Both the position numbers and the translations under genes were made by a program. Shown here in pieces: positions 11,901-23,950 of a DNA stretch of 64,000 nucleotides (the first letter of the stretch is position 1; each line of letters starts with the position of its first letter). Under the pieces are notes generated by a model, which ran no database searches, was not told where the DNA came from, and saw only the letters and a program-made list of their open reading frames with translations. The DNA lies in NCBI GenBank assembly GCA_013423385.1, contig BLZA01000032.1, positions 558,001 to 622,000 on the forward strand. Direction: 5' to 3'. Origin of the DNA: Naganishia liquefaciens. Lineage: Eukaryota; Basidiomycota; Tremellomycetes; Filobasidiales; Filobasidiaceae.

Positions 11901-13498
11901 AAGAGACGGCTCATACAATGCGGCGACTATGTCCTCCGGCTGCTCGTTCTCCTGGAAAGAGAGAACAGATATCAGACTCCGTGAAGGGATACCCATGAAC
12001 TAGGACGTACATAAGGTAATGTTTGGCTTCCAAGCTTTTCGATACGCTTATCAATCCGTCTCCTAGCCTTCTCCAGTCTTTTCAAATGGGCCTCCTCTTT
12101 CCTTGTTTGTTCTTCGGAAACTGTCCTGCCAGAGAGCAAGGCCGCGTTCTTCAGTGTCCGCATCTCCCGGTCTAGGTCATTGCGTAGACGTTTAGCCTCG
12201 GCCAAGCTTTGCACCTTGGGGATGCTCGAGAGAAAAACATCGAACGACTTGGCGTCAGTTCGAACCGAGATTGTTTTGACACGCGATTTGACCGGCGTTT
12301 TTAACGGATCAATCTTGGTGGATCGTCCGTCGGGGGACAAGCGGCCCGGCGAGGCCTGATCAGACGCTTTTAGGTCTTCCGGTTTCGCCATCGAGGCTGT
12401 CTCAATTGCCCGCCGAAGCTGCGAGACTTGCTTTCTGCATACACTGGTCAGTGATGCTTATCTTGCTGGTCAGGCAGCCAACTTGCCTTTCTTGCAGATA
12501 GGGATCCAGCTATGTTGAGTAAGTGACTTGACAATCAGGTTCTCGATGAGACTCTCAAAACTCACCTTGTCATCGATCAATTGATTCCAGAAATCCGGCT
12601 CCGCCAACATATCCACCAAGGGTAGCAAGATAGAACAAGTGATGATTTCCCTTGCAATTGTAAAAACCGCAGGACTTTGCGCATCTTCCTCCCGTAGCAG
12701 GGCTTTGAGCAAAGGCTCCACTACACGTGACCGAAGGTAAGCTTCTACTGATGGCATGGGGTTGGAAAGGGCGGTCGCTGGAAGAGCAGGATGCAGATGT
12801 TTATGATTCGCTTGCAGGATAGCGGCAACATTGATAGAAGAAGATGGGGTGGATCCGTGACGGGATGGGGATGCTGTTGATGTGCCAAGTCTTTCGCTTG
12901 AATGCAGCAAATGTTCGAGCTTGCGGTATTCGTCGAAGTGTTTGGTGATTTTCGGAAGGAAGCGAGACGCAACCACTTCCGCGGCATCGACTGACGACAG
13001 TCGTCGAGCTGCTGCGTCCACGAAATGCAGAATAGACTGCTCCAAAGCTTCGGGGAAAGTGGATGACGGAGATATCCGAGAGTACCAAGGAAGGACAAAA
13101 TCGGTTTTGATGTGTGAAATAAACTGCAAGAGGGTGCGGCGAAAAGTATAAGGATACGGATATGAAGAAGGCGGCGGAACAGAAGGATCTTGCAGTCTGT
13201 ACTGATATCCGGGATCGAGGTGGACCTGTTGGAGCTTGGCGAGGCGTCGCCACTTTCGCGCGTTGTACTCGGTCTGTTCTCGCTCAAAGTACCGATCATA
13301 GAAAATCTTGACGAGGAAGGCGAGGACGACACTGATGGCGGGAGTGATCACCATTCCTCCAAAACATATGATTAACCGCAACCATGATGGCAGTCGAGCG
13401 AGCAGCTTGAGCACGATTGCAAGAATGGCGATAGCACCTGCGAGCCAGAGAAATCGGGGCGAGTCCCATGACGTGGGCGACTGGCGGGTGTCAGCCAT
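8923..13498 (-). CDS. MDM1: MDM1-type PXA-RGS-PX sorting nexin
   Basis: Exons run 13498 to about 12487, about 12434 to 12011, 11951..10026, 9958..9420, 9364..9183 and 9119..8923, giving about 1,425 residues. N-terminal hydrophobic segments (LAGAIAILAIVLKLLA and IICFGGMVITPAISVVLAFL) form a membrane hairpin, then a PXA domain (to about residue 335), an RGS domain at the start of the long exon (FSDFLGIRHESHLIRFWMA), a phospho-rich linker, a PX domain (RRFNEFFTLHQTLK) and a nexin-C domain (IPDIAANMIGRSHLKRA). The family tethers ER to vacuole/lysosome or lipid droplets. Intron 9120..9182 is 63 nt, in frame and without stop. The first junction is unclear: a strong GC donor sits at 12486 but phase fits better with a weak GT at 12482 or a later AG. 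Confidence 0.92.
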
Positions 13499-14027
13499 TG
13501 AGCGGCATCACAGCTCATCTAACACGAGGAGACAGCCTGGTAAGAATGGGCATGGGTGACTGTCTAGATGTGGGCACGCGCAGGGTGAGTTGAGGTGATG
13601 AGCGTTTGCATCCGCGTGTTGACCTCGTGAACTACTTATCAGCTACCTCGTTGGCGTCGCGTGTGTGCGCCATCGTTGTGCTCCTAGGCTCATTCACTTG
13701 TCAATTTGCATGTCAATTTGCAGGACTTGGGATAGAAGGAAGAGTGGTCAAAGAGTGGCGTCGCCAAGGTCCAATTCAGTATCGAAAAAAGGAGCGGCAC
13801 ACACAGCGCAATAAAGTCCCTGCATTCCCAAGTGCAAAGTTGCGTATAGCAGGCGGAAACGCGGCTGACGTCAAGCTGGTTTGTTTACTATGTGGAACCT
13901 GACCACCTCGAATGCCGATCATCCTCGCGTGCACCGGTATTCCAAGCAGCTGCCATGTCTCCACAAGACACAATACTCCTCAAGCATCCCTCACATCCCA
14001 TCCCATCCCATCCCATTCCATCCCGAG
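13499..14027. promoter_or_regulatory. Shared divergent promoter, MDM1 / synaptojanin
   Basis: These 529 bases separate the two start codons, which face away from each other, so both promoters lie here. The downstream end carries a (CATCC)n microsatellite at about 13985-14024, directly before the synaptojanin ATG, so it lies in that 5' UTR. No other motif could be named. Confidence 0.55.
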
Positions 14028-17000
14028 ATGGCCTTTCAGCTGTATCTACAGCCGCATCCTCGGGTCCTCTACCTCGTCTCCTCGGCAAGCGCGCTTGTAT
14101 TCAAGCAGCCAGACTCCAGCACTAGAACATCTTCAGAGACAACCACCGATGACAAGGCAGAGATTGAACTTCTGTCACTGGACGACGTCGATCTCACACG
14201 GCTCGTGAGAGTCAATAAAAGCCGAAATGTCCTCGGCGTTCTCGGCCTACTCAGCATTCCGGTGGGCGGGACATCAGAAATCTTCCTGCTCGTCTCTACC
14301 GGTGCCATCTCCCTTCCGCCGCTACTCCCTTCGACAACGCTGACAGCCTCCAAGCTCCTCTCCGTCGAATTCCACTGTCTGACAAGCAACATCTGGGATA
14401 ACCCGAACGTCGTACCTCTCTCGCTACGCAATGACATGGATTCGCCCGTATTCGATGAATTCGAGATCGACCAATTCGGTTCGTATTCTCAGCAGCAAAT
14501 GCAAACATCCTCAAGGGCGCGAAGCCAGATCTATTCCAGCTCGTCCGCTTCTCCGTCTTCTTCTGTGGGCCTAGGACATCCATGCGATGGAATGAAACGC
14601 TACTTGGAAACGGGCACCTTCTACTTTGCTACCACAGGAAACTGGGATATCTCAAAGTCCCTGTCAAGTTGGGATTGGAATGCATTGAAACGGGGTGACA
14701 ATACCACCAGTGTCTTGGATGGTTATGATGACAGCTTTGGTGAGCCGCCTATCTCGGAACGCGCTTCAGTGAAGCTTATCCCTGCCTACAGTCTGGAACT
14801 CCAACATTCTGCGTCCACTGCTTGGCTTCCGTCATCACCTATCTCAGTCATGGCGAAAACTTCTCGACGCAGAACGTATGCTCGTCCCTGTCATCCAAGG
14901 CTTCACCGGTGTTGTACCCGTCGGAATATCTGAAACGACGAGTGAAGGTAAAAAGCTTCACCTCGGCTTGATAAGTCGTTTGGGCTGGAAGCGGGCTGGG
15001 GCCAGATTCAAGACTCGAGGAGTGGATGATGAAGGCAATGTTGCAAATTTCGTGGAGGTGAATTGTCGCAAACAAGAGCCTTGATCGGGATCGTTACTGA
15101 GGTGACCCAGACAGAAACAGTGATAGCGACCGAGTATCATTGTATGAGCTTCGTGCAAGTCAGAGGAAGCGTACCTTGTGAGTATCCAAGCTATACACCT
15201 TTTTTCTGGCTCACCGCTGTTACCTTCATTTTCAGTGTTCTGGGAGCAGCAAGGTAAGTCAAAAACGCTGGAGTTGCAACCTCACTGACGAAGTCTTGCA
15301 TAGGCTCTCAGACGTTTGGACACAAACTTCAGATCACCAGAGTAAGGAACCGGTGCTCACTGACTCAGCACTCAAGCTCACGTCTTTTTCAGCCCCAAGC
15401 TGCTTCGCAAGCTGCCTTTGACAAACATTTCATTAGCCTTATCAGTCACTATGGCTCTGTCCATGCTATCAATCTCCTCGGAGGCGGAGAGAGCGAACAA
15501 GTGCTCTCCGAAGCTTACAACAAACATCTTCGAAGCCTTATTGACACTTTGCGGTCTGATGACGAGTCTTCCGAATCCAGCGATCCAGTTTCCTTGACGG
15601 CTTATGACTTTCATGCTCAAGTCAGGGTTGGAGGGCACGATCTTGTCAAGGAAGACTTCCAGAGAAGACTAAGCGACATCCGTCAGGCCCGGGAGAAGTT
15701 CGGCTGGACCGTCGTCGACAGGACAGGCGGCCAGATTGTGGAAAGACAGCAGGGTGTGTTTCGGACCAATGTGAGTATCACAAAATGCTTTCGCGCCTGC
15801 ATGTCGACTGAACATTTCCCTCCATGCACAGTGTTTAGACTGGTAAGAGACCTGGTAAGGCTAGCCTAATCAAGGCTATGATCTGAACTCGGTTCTTCCA
15901 GCCTTGATAGAACGAATTACGTAGAGGATGTCCTCAGCGCGGTGTCTGCAACATCTTTCATCTCGCAAATTAGCACTTCGACGGCTTCAATTTCTCTCAA
16001 CATGGTGGCTGCAGCTCATCGCGAATTGTGGGCAGATAATGGTGATGCATTGTCTCGAATCTATGCCGGAACAGGCGCGCTCAACACTAGCGTCACGAGG
16101 AGCGGTGGCAAGCGAGGATGGGGCGCCTTGCTCAGTGACGCCTCGAAAAGTGTTGGGCGAGCTATTCAGGCGACGTTTGGAGATCAAGAGAAGCAGATGT
16201 CGATTGACTTGTTTCTGGTATGCAAGGACAGTTTTCTTTGGAAGTTCACATTTTTTGACGGCAGAGCTCTGTCTTAGGGAATCATGGCGGGACAGCGACC
16301 GGTGCAAGTCTGGGATCCTATATCTGATGCGATACATCTTCAACTGAAAACAAGGTCGGTTGAAGCCCGCAATACCCGATGAATTAAGGGGCTTACTCGC
16401 CGAACAGACTTGCCGAGTACTCACAGAAGAAACCTGTTCAATTTTTTTGCGGTACGTGGAATCTGAATGGAAGGGTAAGTCTGTATCTTGTCCCCGCCAC
16501 TGAGAGTGCTGACAGGAGACACAGCCTCTTTCTGGAAACCTTGCGCTGTGGCTATTTCCGGACGGTAAGACCGGTCGTGATTGAGAAAGCGATAGGAGCT
16601 GATGGGAGCAATCGGTGTTGTCAGGTGTACCAAGGTCAGCAACCGCGGCAATATGCTGTCTGTTGCTCTTGCTTATGCTTATGCTTGTTCAGGTCGGATA
16701 TTTACTCTATCGCCTTTCAAGAGCTCGTTCCACTCAATGCGCAACAAATCCTGCAAACGGACCCCGCTCCAAGGCAAGAAGAGATCGCTGTATTCAATTT
16801 GCCTCTACCTGACGAATGTTTCGACACAGGCGTCGTTGCGAAGAGATGCTTTCCAAAGCCTTTGCTCAACAGTCTGATCAAGACGAGTACGTTCTGTTGC
16901 GTAGTGAACAGCTTGTCGGAACAGCGATCTTCGTCTTTGCTCGCAAGAATATCCTGGCCCATGTCGCTCGCATAGAGGGTGCTTCCCGCAAAGTATGTAT

Positions 17001-19356
17001 AATTGGCCGAGTAACTCGATCGAAGACTTGAGCTGATAATGGGTCTTCCGTAGACCGGGCTGCGGGGCATGTCAGGCAACAAGGGTGGCTGCGGAGTCCG
17101 CTTCGATCTGTTCGACACATCGGTTTGCCTGATGACGTGCCATCTCGCTGCTGGTCATTCAAATGTTGCCGAGCGAAATGCAGACTACAAGACGATCTCA
17201 CATGAACTAGCGTTTCAGAGGGGCAAAAGAATAGATGACCATGAGTGAGTGATATCACTCACAACAGATGAAGGTATCTGCTGATAAGCATCAAATTAGG
17301 CTGGTTCTCTGGAGTGCAGACTTTGTGAGCTTTAGAAACACGCACCCATTTTCGATTTATCTGACAGAATCTCTTTTAGAATTATCGCATAGACATGACG
17401 AATGACGAAACCAGGGAGAGAATCGCAGATAACGACTTGCAGCCGCTATGGGAAGCGGATCAGGTAAGGTTTCACATGGGTAATCCACAGATTCGACGTT
17501 TCTGACGAATTCTTAGCTACGGAATGCGATGGTATACAAAGACGCATTTGACGGATATCGAGAAGGCCGGATAGAGTTCGCGTAAGCTTACTCTTTTTTC
17601 TCAGGAAAAAGCACTTGGCAGTAAGCTGATTCCTGACCCACCTCAGCCCAACGTACAAATTGTGAGCCCCCAACCAATGAGCTCTTGCGATGCCACTGCT
17701 GAAGTTCATGTTGGAAGTGACATCGGAAGTGATGTCTACGACACCAGCGAAAAACAACGTATTCCAGCTTGGACAGGTGAGCGTTCTCATGCAAGCGCAT
17801 ATCAGAAAAGTTAACCAACCACTGTGTTGCCGAGGAAAGATCGAGTGTTATATAAGGGGAGAGACGTGAGTGTGTCATCGTCATTATGGACCTTTCTGAC
17901 GATCGGAATGGCGTTTGGCTCAGCTGCATCAAACCTCCTACAATATCGCGCAAATCCGCGCGTCGGATCATCGACCGGTCTATGCGACATTCACGACCGA
18001 GGTTCATGACATCGATCACGCGAAAGAAGAGTCTCTCCGTCAGATGCTCAGCGCTGATATCGTGAGGCGTGAGGTGAAAATTGCGAAGAACGATCGTCGT
18101 CCTCCCCCGATCCCTGTTGCCAATAGACTGGATGAAGGGGCACCCGACAAATCCTTCAAGGAACTAACTCTTACTACTGGGCCATCACAAAACGCGGTGC
18201 TCAATGGCGAAGATACGAGCGTTTTCAAGACGAAGGGTAACAAAGCGAGCGCTAAACGTGAGCTAGGTTCCTGCAGGCCGATGCCCATGCTGATACTCAT
18301 GATTTTCGGCAGCCATTCCTCCCCCGCGCCCTGCAAAGCCTTCGAGCAGTGCGAACCTCAAAGGTGAGAATGCCTTTCTATACACATTTACCGCTAACTT
18401 ATCCCCCATTCCCCCCTGGGGCAGGATCCCCTTCGCCCATCTCGTCATCTATAGAAGACGGATTTGTCAAAGTTCGACACCATGTCACGGGTTCTACCAA
18501 CACCTCATCGACATCACTGCACACGATGAGTCCCCTCAATACCTCGATGCAAAACTTCACGAGCACCAGTCCAAACGCATTGGCGGGATCTCCGTTGCGC
18601 CGAGTACCCCCCTCACTGCCAGGTCTTCCGAATAGACCCGTCGTCCCGCGAGTTTCCAGGTCTGACTCGAGAAATCCGATGCCCGTTTCCATAAAAGGAG
18701 GTGAGAGCCAGAAAGAAAAGGCCGCACAGCCACAGCGTCTCGAGAATCGTGGCGAAGCGCCGGAAAACCTGGCTCCTGTTGCGGGCCAAGCAAGCACAGA
18801 CACTTCATCGACTGGCGCCAGTGGCGTTGCTAGACTGATAGCGGAGGCGAATCGGCGCGCGCAGGAGATCGGCAACGATGCAGCAACAAAGTCAAAGCCG
18901 TCTGTTTCGCCCTTGAAAGCCAATGGAGATTCCGCAAAGACCAAAGCACCCAGCTTAGACCGGTCTATATCTATGCTTTCTGAGCGAAACAAAGTTAGAA
19001 AACAAGAAACGACAAGAAATTTCCCGGACATCTCTGCGACTTCGCAATCAAGAGGAGCCTTGCAACCCCCTCCGCGCAAGGGCAGCCTAAATGCCTCAAT
19101 GCGAAGTTGCCCTCCGGTCTCCCAAGCCATACATGTGGATCGGTCCAGGAGTGCTTCCATCGCCTCGAATGAAAGCGGGAAGCTTCGTCGACTCCCCCCT
19201 CTGCTCTCGTCTCACACGACGGCAAAGGAACCGGCCACGAAGCAGGACGTTGTCGTGGATTCACCGCTAGATGTGACGCAAGCGGATCCTGATGCTCCCA
19301 GAGTCGAAGGCAAAAAGGCAAAGCCCGTTGTGCCGCCCAAGCCAAAGAACCTGTAA
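14028..19356 (+). CDS. INP53: Synaptojanin-like inositol phosphatase
   Basis: Twenty-four exons close in frame to 1,344 residues: 14028..14739, 14792..15057, 15111..15177, 15236..15253, 15304..15341, 15393..15770, 15832..15842, 15902..16217, 16278..16354, 16408..16474, 16525..16564, 16596..16614, 16693..16773, 16830..16992, 17054..17244, 17300..17324, 17380..17463, 17517..17581, 17647..17661, 17718..17776, 17840..17865, 17924..18257, 18313..18363, 18425..19356. The SAC domain has NVANFVETE and the intact catalytic CLDCLDRTN. The 5-phosphatase domain has [50 protein letters not shown] and SDHRPVYA. The tail is Pro/Ser-rich ([17 protein letters not shown]), suited to SH3 partners. It dephosphorylates PI(4,5)P2 and other phosphoinositides in endocytosis and Golgi traffic. 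The intact SAC motif favours Inp52/53 over Inp51. Confidence 0.95.
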
Positions 19357-19638
19357 CCACCGTAGTGTTGTATAGCTCATGAGTGGGGCGTGCATTCTTG
19401 TAAGAAGCCCGAGTGGTACCCGCTATATATATACACACACCCGGCCTGGCTAACAGATAGCTCTGGCCCCAGATGACGAAGCGCCGGAAGCAGGCGCGAC
19501 CGAGTGCGTGATGAGTCGTAAGCGATCGAATGCCGCCGTCGATCGACGCCGCGAGCTTCTTCTCTTGCACTCACAAGAGGTCGCCATCGATGAGTGCCAT
19601 GTGAGATTGGAGCACCATCGTCAGCCCATTCATTCATC

Positions 19639-21183
19639 ATGAACCAACCCGGTAAGGCTCAAGTCCGCTCCTCCCGGTCGCGCAGCGCTGACCCCTTTCC
19701 TTAGGCCGTGAAGCATTCCAGCGTCTTGCCCAGCAGTTTGCAAAGGCCCAGCGACAGGCCGCCTCGTCCAACTTTGGCCGAGGTTCCGGCGGAGGAGGCG
19801 GCGGGCCTGGAAACGCAAAGGGCTTCTTGGCCGGTAGCGGACTGCTCGTCGCTCTCGCTGTCGGAGGAATCGCCATCAATCAGTCGCTATTCAACGGTAG
19901 GTCGACTTTCGGTGTACATGGCTCGGCAATGGCGCTAATGCATCCCGGACAGTCGATGGTGGTCACCGAGCTATCAAGTACACGAGGCTGAGTGGTATCA
20001 TGCCAACGATTTACCCTGAAGGCACGCACTTTGTCGTAAGCTCATTTTGCCTTGGTGGTGGAATGCGAGTTTTAAATACGTGGTCTTGTTTTTTTTTAAC
20101 TTACAGATCCCGTGGTTTGAATCGCCCATCATCTACGATGTCCGAGCCAAGCCCAGGAACATTGCTTCATTGACTGGTACCAAGGGTAAGAAGCGGCATT
20201 GGGTGGGATTATGCCGTTGAGCTAACAGGCGTTATTCTTCTTCCTTCCAGATCTGCAAATGGTGCGCAACCGGTTTAACTTCCACGCAAGACGGCGTCTA
20301 ACCTTTCACACAGGTCAACATCACTTGTCGAGTCCTCTCGCGTCCATCTGTGGCAGACCTTCCCACAATGTACGTTTCTGTTTAGTCGCTATCTCTCAAC
20401 ACTGACATCTGAAATTCGCTGCAAGCTACCGAGAACTCGGAACCGATTACGACGAGCGAGTGCTGCCTTCGATCGTCAACGAGGTTTTGAAGAGTGTCGT
20501 TGCTCAATTCAACGCCAGTCAGCTCATCACCCAGCGAGAGAACGTAAGCGCGCTGTAGTCACTTCACAGCCTCTCGGTCGCTGATTCACCGCATAGGTGT
20601 CGAGACTTGTTCGAGAAAACTTGATGAAGCGTGCACGAAGGTTCAACCTCATCTTGGATGACGTCTCGATTACCCACGTTGCGTTCAGCCCAGAGTTCAC
20701 GCATGCCGTTGAAGGTGAGTTCAATCACAGATGTTCTTTTCGGCTTGCTGATACTGGCAAACATTATTTTCCGTGTAGCCAAGCAGGTTGCTCAGCAGAT
20801 CGCACAAAGGGCCGCATTCTTGGTTGACCAGGCTATCCAGGAGAAGGTGAGAGTCAGCAGACGTGACAGACTTTCCGGTGGATCTAACCTTGCCCCATTG
20901 TTCAGCAATCTATCATCGTCCGAGCCCAGGGAGAGGCTCGATCTGCCGAATTGATCGGCGAAGCCGTTCGATCCAACAAGGGTTTCCTGCAGCTACGAAA
21001 GCTCGAGGCTGCTCGGGATATCGCATCACTGCTGTCCACCAGCGGCAACAAGGTCGTTCTAGACGCCAAGAGTTTGCTGTTGAATGGTAAGTCTCGATTC
21101 ATATGCTTGCCGACCCGATGACTCATGCCTTCATGACAGTGGCTGATGGAGATGAAGAAGTATTCGGTCTGCCCAACAAATGA
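19639..21183 (+). CDS. PHB2: Prohibitin 2, mitochondrial inner membrane
   Basis: Eleven exons (19639..19651, 19705..19896, 19953..20035, 20107..20185, 20251..20261, 20314..20369, 20426..20543, 20597..20714, 20779..20846, 20906..21086, 21140..21183) give 320 residues. A Gly-rich N-terminal segment leads into the membrane anchor [13 protein letters not shown]. The PHB domain follows ([50 protein letters not shown]) and a C-terminal coiled coil ([26 protein letters not shown]-type). Length and order match Phb2 rather than the shorter Phb1. With Phb1 it forms the ring that supports m-AAA protease and cristae. Exon 1 encodes only four residues plus one base, and exon 5 is 11 nt; both are fixed by phase and by the family sequence. 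Confidence 0.96.
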
Positions 21184-21934
21184 AGGCATTGGTACCCTCC
21201 TTGGGCGCCGTTTGCAGAGAAAGTTGAAGCGATGATCCGTTCGTAGAAGGCGTGTAGTCTTGTAATTGGTATCAGACAATTCATGGCGATCCATGAATGA
21301 TGGAAGAAATTCCTGCATCTATTCTTGATACTCAATTCGTTTGCTCAAGGGCTTCTCAACGAGGAAATACAAACAAAAAGAGTCCAAACAGAGGCTCGGG
21401 AATTGATTGTGCAACGCCTGGAACGCCTCATGTCTGAATGGTTTTTCCCGCAGTACTGTCCGGTGGTAAGATTAATCAGCTGATCGGGCCTTCTTGGTTC
21501 GCCATGCTCGTCAGCAATGAATGATACGGCAATAGGTGAATGCAACTGTGTTACACAATAAGAAGTAACGCATCCGATCCCTTTTTCATTACAGCAAGGT
21601 TACGATCTTAGGTGGACGGGGTAGTGTTACCGAGATCAGCAGTCAGATCGACAGCTTGGTTTCGTGACACGCGGGAAGAGCAGAAGTCTCGCCTGCTTGA
21701 CTTGTGCAAATGAATCATCGCTCATGATCTGGAAGCTGTATGACGCGGCCAAACAGATGGAACATGGGCGTTCTCTTCACATTCTGCTCGTTGTCTGCCA
21801 TTTGATAGCCCGTTTGTAAGACCGTCTGATACGACTGTAATTCTTTCTTACGCAAGGTGATCAGGCGGATTTCTCGCGAATGTCCGCTAATGTTTCGATT
21901 GCAGACCTCTTGTACAACCCCGTCGACCATCGCC
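21184..21934. other. Convergent intergenic interval
   Basis: About 750 bases between two converging genes. It should hold both 3' UTRs and terminators. Open frames here are short and none has splice or homology support. Confidence 0.5.
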
Positions 21935-23572
21935 TTACACCTTGACCAAAACCTTTTTGTTGGCGTTGAAACGCACGAGCAGCAATAGACCTAGACTGGC
22001 ACAGGTCAAAGAGCCAGCATAGTACATAGCCGGACGATAAGGCTTCAATCCCGAATCGACGCCACCGTAAGCGCTGAGCAGAATTCCTGCGATAGGGGCT
22101 CCCTGGATAACCGGGACTATTAGCGAAGAACGGAGATTTCACGGCTCGGCTCAAATGTAGACTTGCCATGAGGTAGCCTCCTGCCCAACCTGTCACTAGG
22201 AGACCCATCGCACTAGCGAATCTGCTGGAATCCGTGATGGATCCTACGGCACTGGGAATACATGAGTAGAATCCGCCGTTCGCCGTTCCGTTGACAACAA
22301 CGAAAATAATCAATGGAGCCAGACTCGTAGACACCGGCCAGATCACCAGAAGACTGATAGCGTTCAACGTTAAAGCGAGCGTCAAAGAATTGATGGGTCC
22401 AAGGTAGTCGGCAATTTGCCCGAACCCAATCCTGCCAACTGCCGAAGAGAGATTGAAACCCGCCACCAGGCCCGCTGCCGAAGTCGTGCTCAGACCCATA
22501 CTCGAGCCGTACAACGGAAGAAAGAATGGCGCTACGAATAATGGGAACAAGCCGATGGCGGCGGAGAAAAAAAATGCAGTAAACTTGGGATCACGAAACA
22601 GGCGCCTGTGGGTTGAGGGGGGGGGGTATTTTGGCGGATCAGCCACTGCAAAGTATTCGCCATTTCTTCATCCGCCATCCGCCTACCACTCAAAGAATGA
22701 CCCCTTCTTCGGTCGTACTCTCTCCTTCAACATCCATGAGGCAGGACACATCAAAGCCAATGCGATGATTCCGATGATCCTGAAAGCCCATGCAATACCA
22801 AATCGCTGGATGAGGGCCTCGATGGTGATACTCATCACGGCCCCTCCGATACCCGAGCCTGAAAACACGATTCCGGTTGCGAGTCCACGCCGTCTCTTGA
22901 AGTATTGCGACGGCAGAGTCGATCCGGCCTGTATATATGATGCGAGTAAGAGAATGGGAGACAGCTAGTTGTCTGGGAGACTTACCATGAATAGGATTGA
23001 CATCCCCACGCCCATCATGAAGCCTGAGCAGACAAACATTCCGCCCAAGTTCTTGGTCGTCCATCCGCTAAAGATCTGGGCGAAGCCGACGAGGAGGGAT
23101 CCCGCCAGAGCGCAATTCCGTACTCCAAATCTTCGCACCAAGTTGGAATTGAGAGTCGCAAACGCAGAAATGCACGCTGATGAGAGACCGCCAATGAAGG
23201 AGAGTGTCGATGCCGATGAGAGCTTGTCTTGTACGAGGGTGAGTTGCAGGACTCCCCAGCTGTAATTGATGCCGCCCCATATCGCTCTACGAAATTCTTG
23301 AGCAATAGTAAGTCTGGCTGGGCGGAATGACCTCACGCATTAAGAAAGCATGCCGCTACAATGACCCATCCATAGCCACCTTCGGGATAATCCTCGTCTG
23401 GATTGTAATTCGCTGCTTGTTCGCTTGTGAGCACCTGCTGAGTTGATTGCGAGTCCGCGGCGTCCGTTGAAGCATGGGATCTCGTTAGATTCCTCGAGAG
23501 TTCGTGCAAAGGAAACTCGTCGGGTATAGGCGCCGGTTTGGTGGGGAGGGTATAGGTCCTGGTTCTCGACAT
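21935..23572 (-). CDS. MFS transporter, monocarboxylate (MCT) type
   Basis: Exons 23337..23572, 22986..23286, 22687..22928, 22167..22605 and 21935..22102 give 461 residues. After a polar N-terminus comes the MCT signature YPEGGYGWVIVAACFLNA, then INYSWGVLQ, the loop RFGVRNCALAGS, and paired blocks of six helices split by a charged loop (ERVRPKKGSFFEW). The family moves lactate, pyruvate or related acids; fungal members often have unknown substrates. The third intron (22606..22686) contains a run of ten G on the plus strand, which acts as its C-rich pyrimidine tract. The fourth intron (22103..22166) has a GC donor (ATG|GCAAGT) and an AG acceptor. It is head to head with the dehydrogenase, 378 bases apart. 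Confidence 0.93.
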
Positions 23573-23950
23573 GTTGAGAGATAGAGTCAGCCCGGCAGGG
23601 ATGCGCTTGACTTGATCGACCTTGAAATGGAAGTCGGTCGGCGCTACGAACTATACATATACCGGCATCCTACAGCGCTGAATCTGTGTGGATTGCGCAC
23701 CGAGCGCAACCTGGAAAGACGGCTGCATAATTCACTTTTTCGGGATGGTCGCGCATGTTTCACCCGGGAGCTCACCCGGGAGAAGCCTTCGTCGCGTGAT
23801 CGACCCCGCCCCCGCACTTTCGGGTTCTACGGGCTGGGTGACTGACCAGACGAAAAGGAGAACAAGGAGAGTCACCTCAGTCGATAATGTGCATAAGTGA
23901 GTGTCGGAGCGCTCATCCTCGCCAGTCATCCTCCGCAACCACGCCACGAG
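23573..23950. promoter_or_regulatory. Shared divergent promoter, transporter / dehydrogenase
   Basis: The start codons of the acid transporter and the 2-hydroxyacid dehydrogenase lie back to back across 378 bases, so the two are probably co-regulated. A CACCCGGGAG/CACCCGGGAG near-direct repeat lies at about 23761-23782 (CCCGGGAGCTCACCCGGGAG), a candidate regulator site. Its function is inference. Confidence 0.45.

Noticed and set aside
13985-14024. CATCC microsatellite as a regulatory array
   Set aside because: Lies in the 5' UTR and is most simply explained by replication slippage.
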